A stretch of 6,307 nt of DNA, taken from assembly GCA_946478635.1 (NCBI GenBank), contig CAMLCX010000296.1, positions 1-6,307 of the forward strand. Reading direction: 5' to 3'. The DNA is from an uncultured Pseudomonadota bacterium (GTDB lineage: Bacteria > Desulfobacterota_B > Binatia > UBA9968). A model generated the notes under the pieces. That model saw only the letters and a program-made list of their open reading frames with translations, searched no databases and was not told the DNA's origin. Below, piece by piece: positions 6,079-6,307 of this stretch (position 1 is its first letter; the number at the start of each line of letters is the position of its first letter). A program made the position numbers and the translations under genes.

Positions 6079-6180
6079 TCTCGCCAAGGCGCAAAGGCGC
6101 CAAGTTCGGAAAAGAATTTATTTCTTAAAACCTTTGCGCCTTAGCGCCCCTTCGGCGCGCTCAGGACATGCTTTGCGAGA
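6079..6180. mobile_element. MITE-like 102-base palindromic element with 8-base target duplication
   Basis: The element begins TCTCGCCAAG and ends CTTTGCGAGA, which are reverse complements at nine of ten positions. Inside, AAGGCGCAAAGG (6086-6097) pairs exactly with CCTTTGCGCCTT (6131-6142). Exact 8-base direct repeats GATATTCC flank it (6071-6078 and 6181-6188), as expected for a target-site duplication. Removing the insert leaves TCGGATATTCCGA, itself a small palindrome, as the inferred target. It is too short to encode a transposase and would need one in trans. Repeats of this GCGCAAAGGCGC type are common in environmental bacterial genomes. Confidence 0.65.
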
Positions 6181-6255
6181 GATATTCCGAAATTCGGTTG
6201 CGGCTCTGCCGCGCTGGGCCCTTTGCGGTTGAAAAATCCGAGTTGCGTTCGTGCC

Positions 6256-6285
6256 TTGACAATGCAACGAGCGATCTTGTAGCGT
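6256..6285 (+). promoter_or_regulatory. Weak candidate promoter at the right edge
   Basis: TTGACA (6256-6261) is a perfect -35 hexamer. After 18 bases, TAGCGT (6280-6285) keeps three of six -10 positions. It would serve a gene beyond the window. The -10 match is poor, so the call rests mainly on the -35 box and its intergenic position. Confidence 0.25.
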
Positions 6286-6307
6286 TCAGGCAAAATTGCG
6301 CAGGCGA

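Larger units (their letters stand above)
5843..6228. repeat. Outer inverted-repeat pair bracketing the hairpin-rich region
   Basis: CCGCAAAGGGC (5843-5853) and its exact reverse complement GCCCTTTGCGG (6218-6228) lie 364 bases apart and enclose nearly all the other hairpins. The left arm starts 18 bases after the MetE-like stop codon. The arms belong to the same CGCAAAGG word family as the inner repeats. I found no direct repeat of the flanks that would mark a simple insertion. Confidence 0.6.
5826..6307. other. Non-coding, hairpin-rich tail of the window
   Basis: These 482 bases contain no convincing gene. They are dominated by inverted repeats built on GCAAAGG/CCTTTGC words, several short GC-rich stems, an AT-flanked perfect palindrome and a MITE-like insertion. 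Minor stems include GCGCC/GGCGC (6144-6148, 6154-6158) and GCGGC/GCCGC (6200-6204, 6208-6212). Open frames across it read as low-complexity repeat translation. The last 75 bases appear to be the start of a different intergenic or promoter region. Confidence 0.7.

Noticed and set aside
5873..6232. A 119-codon + strand open frame in the right-hand region
   Set aside because: It runs through the hairpin cluster and its translation (AKAQRRQ, LRLSAPSARSGHALREIF) is the typical spurious product of GCGCAAAGG-type repeats, with no ribosome site or domain.

Overview
This window reads as chromosomal DNA of a moderately GC-rich, free-living bacterium. Candidates are Acidobacteriota or a similar soil or environmental lineage. 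That placement is inference from the gene mix and from a repeat class common in such genomes; nothing here fixes the phylum. All seven convincing genes lie on the + strand. Gaps between them are mostly 90 to 460 bases, so they look like separately transcribed single genes rather than one operon.

Layout: (1) 1-233, the C-terminal end of a peptidase M19 (membrane dipeptidase). (2) 336-1175, a class I SAM-dependent methyltransferase. (3) 1336-2136, a lipoprotein solute-binding protein of family 3 with no transporter partners in view. (4) 2143-2186, a short nested palindrome that resembles an integron attC site, placed just after gene 3 in the orientation a gene cassette would have. (5) 2231-2542, a small conserved-looking protein of unknown function. 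(6) 2773-3111, a MazF/PemK-like toxin without a recognisable antitoxin. (7) 3112-3568, a long gap with one copy of a ~49-base direct repeat. (8) 3569-4480 (start corrected to a TTG with a strong Shine-Dalgarno), a UbiA/MenA-type membrane prenyltransferase. It is followed at its stop codon by the second copy of that repeat. (9) 4662-5825, a stand-alone zinc methyltransferase of the cobalamin-independent methionine synthase (MetE C-terminal) superfamily. (10) 5826-6307, non-coding DNA packed with hairpins and GCAAAGG-type inverted repeats, including a 102-base MITE-like insertion with 8-base direct repeats at its ends.

The genes do not assemble into one pathway. Methyl transfer (genes 2 and 9), peptide or amino-acid handling (dipeptidase, binding protein) and quinone or lipid prenylation (UbiA) sit side by side. 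The most interesting material is in the spaces between genes: the attC-like site, the repeat pair bracketing the prenyltransferase, and the miniature inverted-repeat element inserted into a small palindrome. I see no CRISPR array, tRNA, rRNA or transposase gene.
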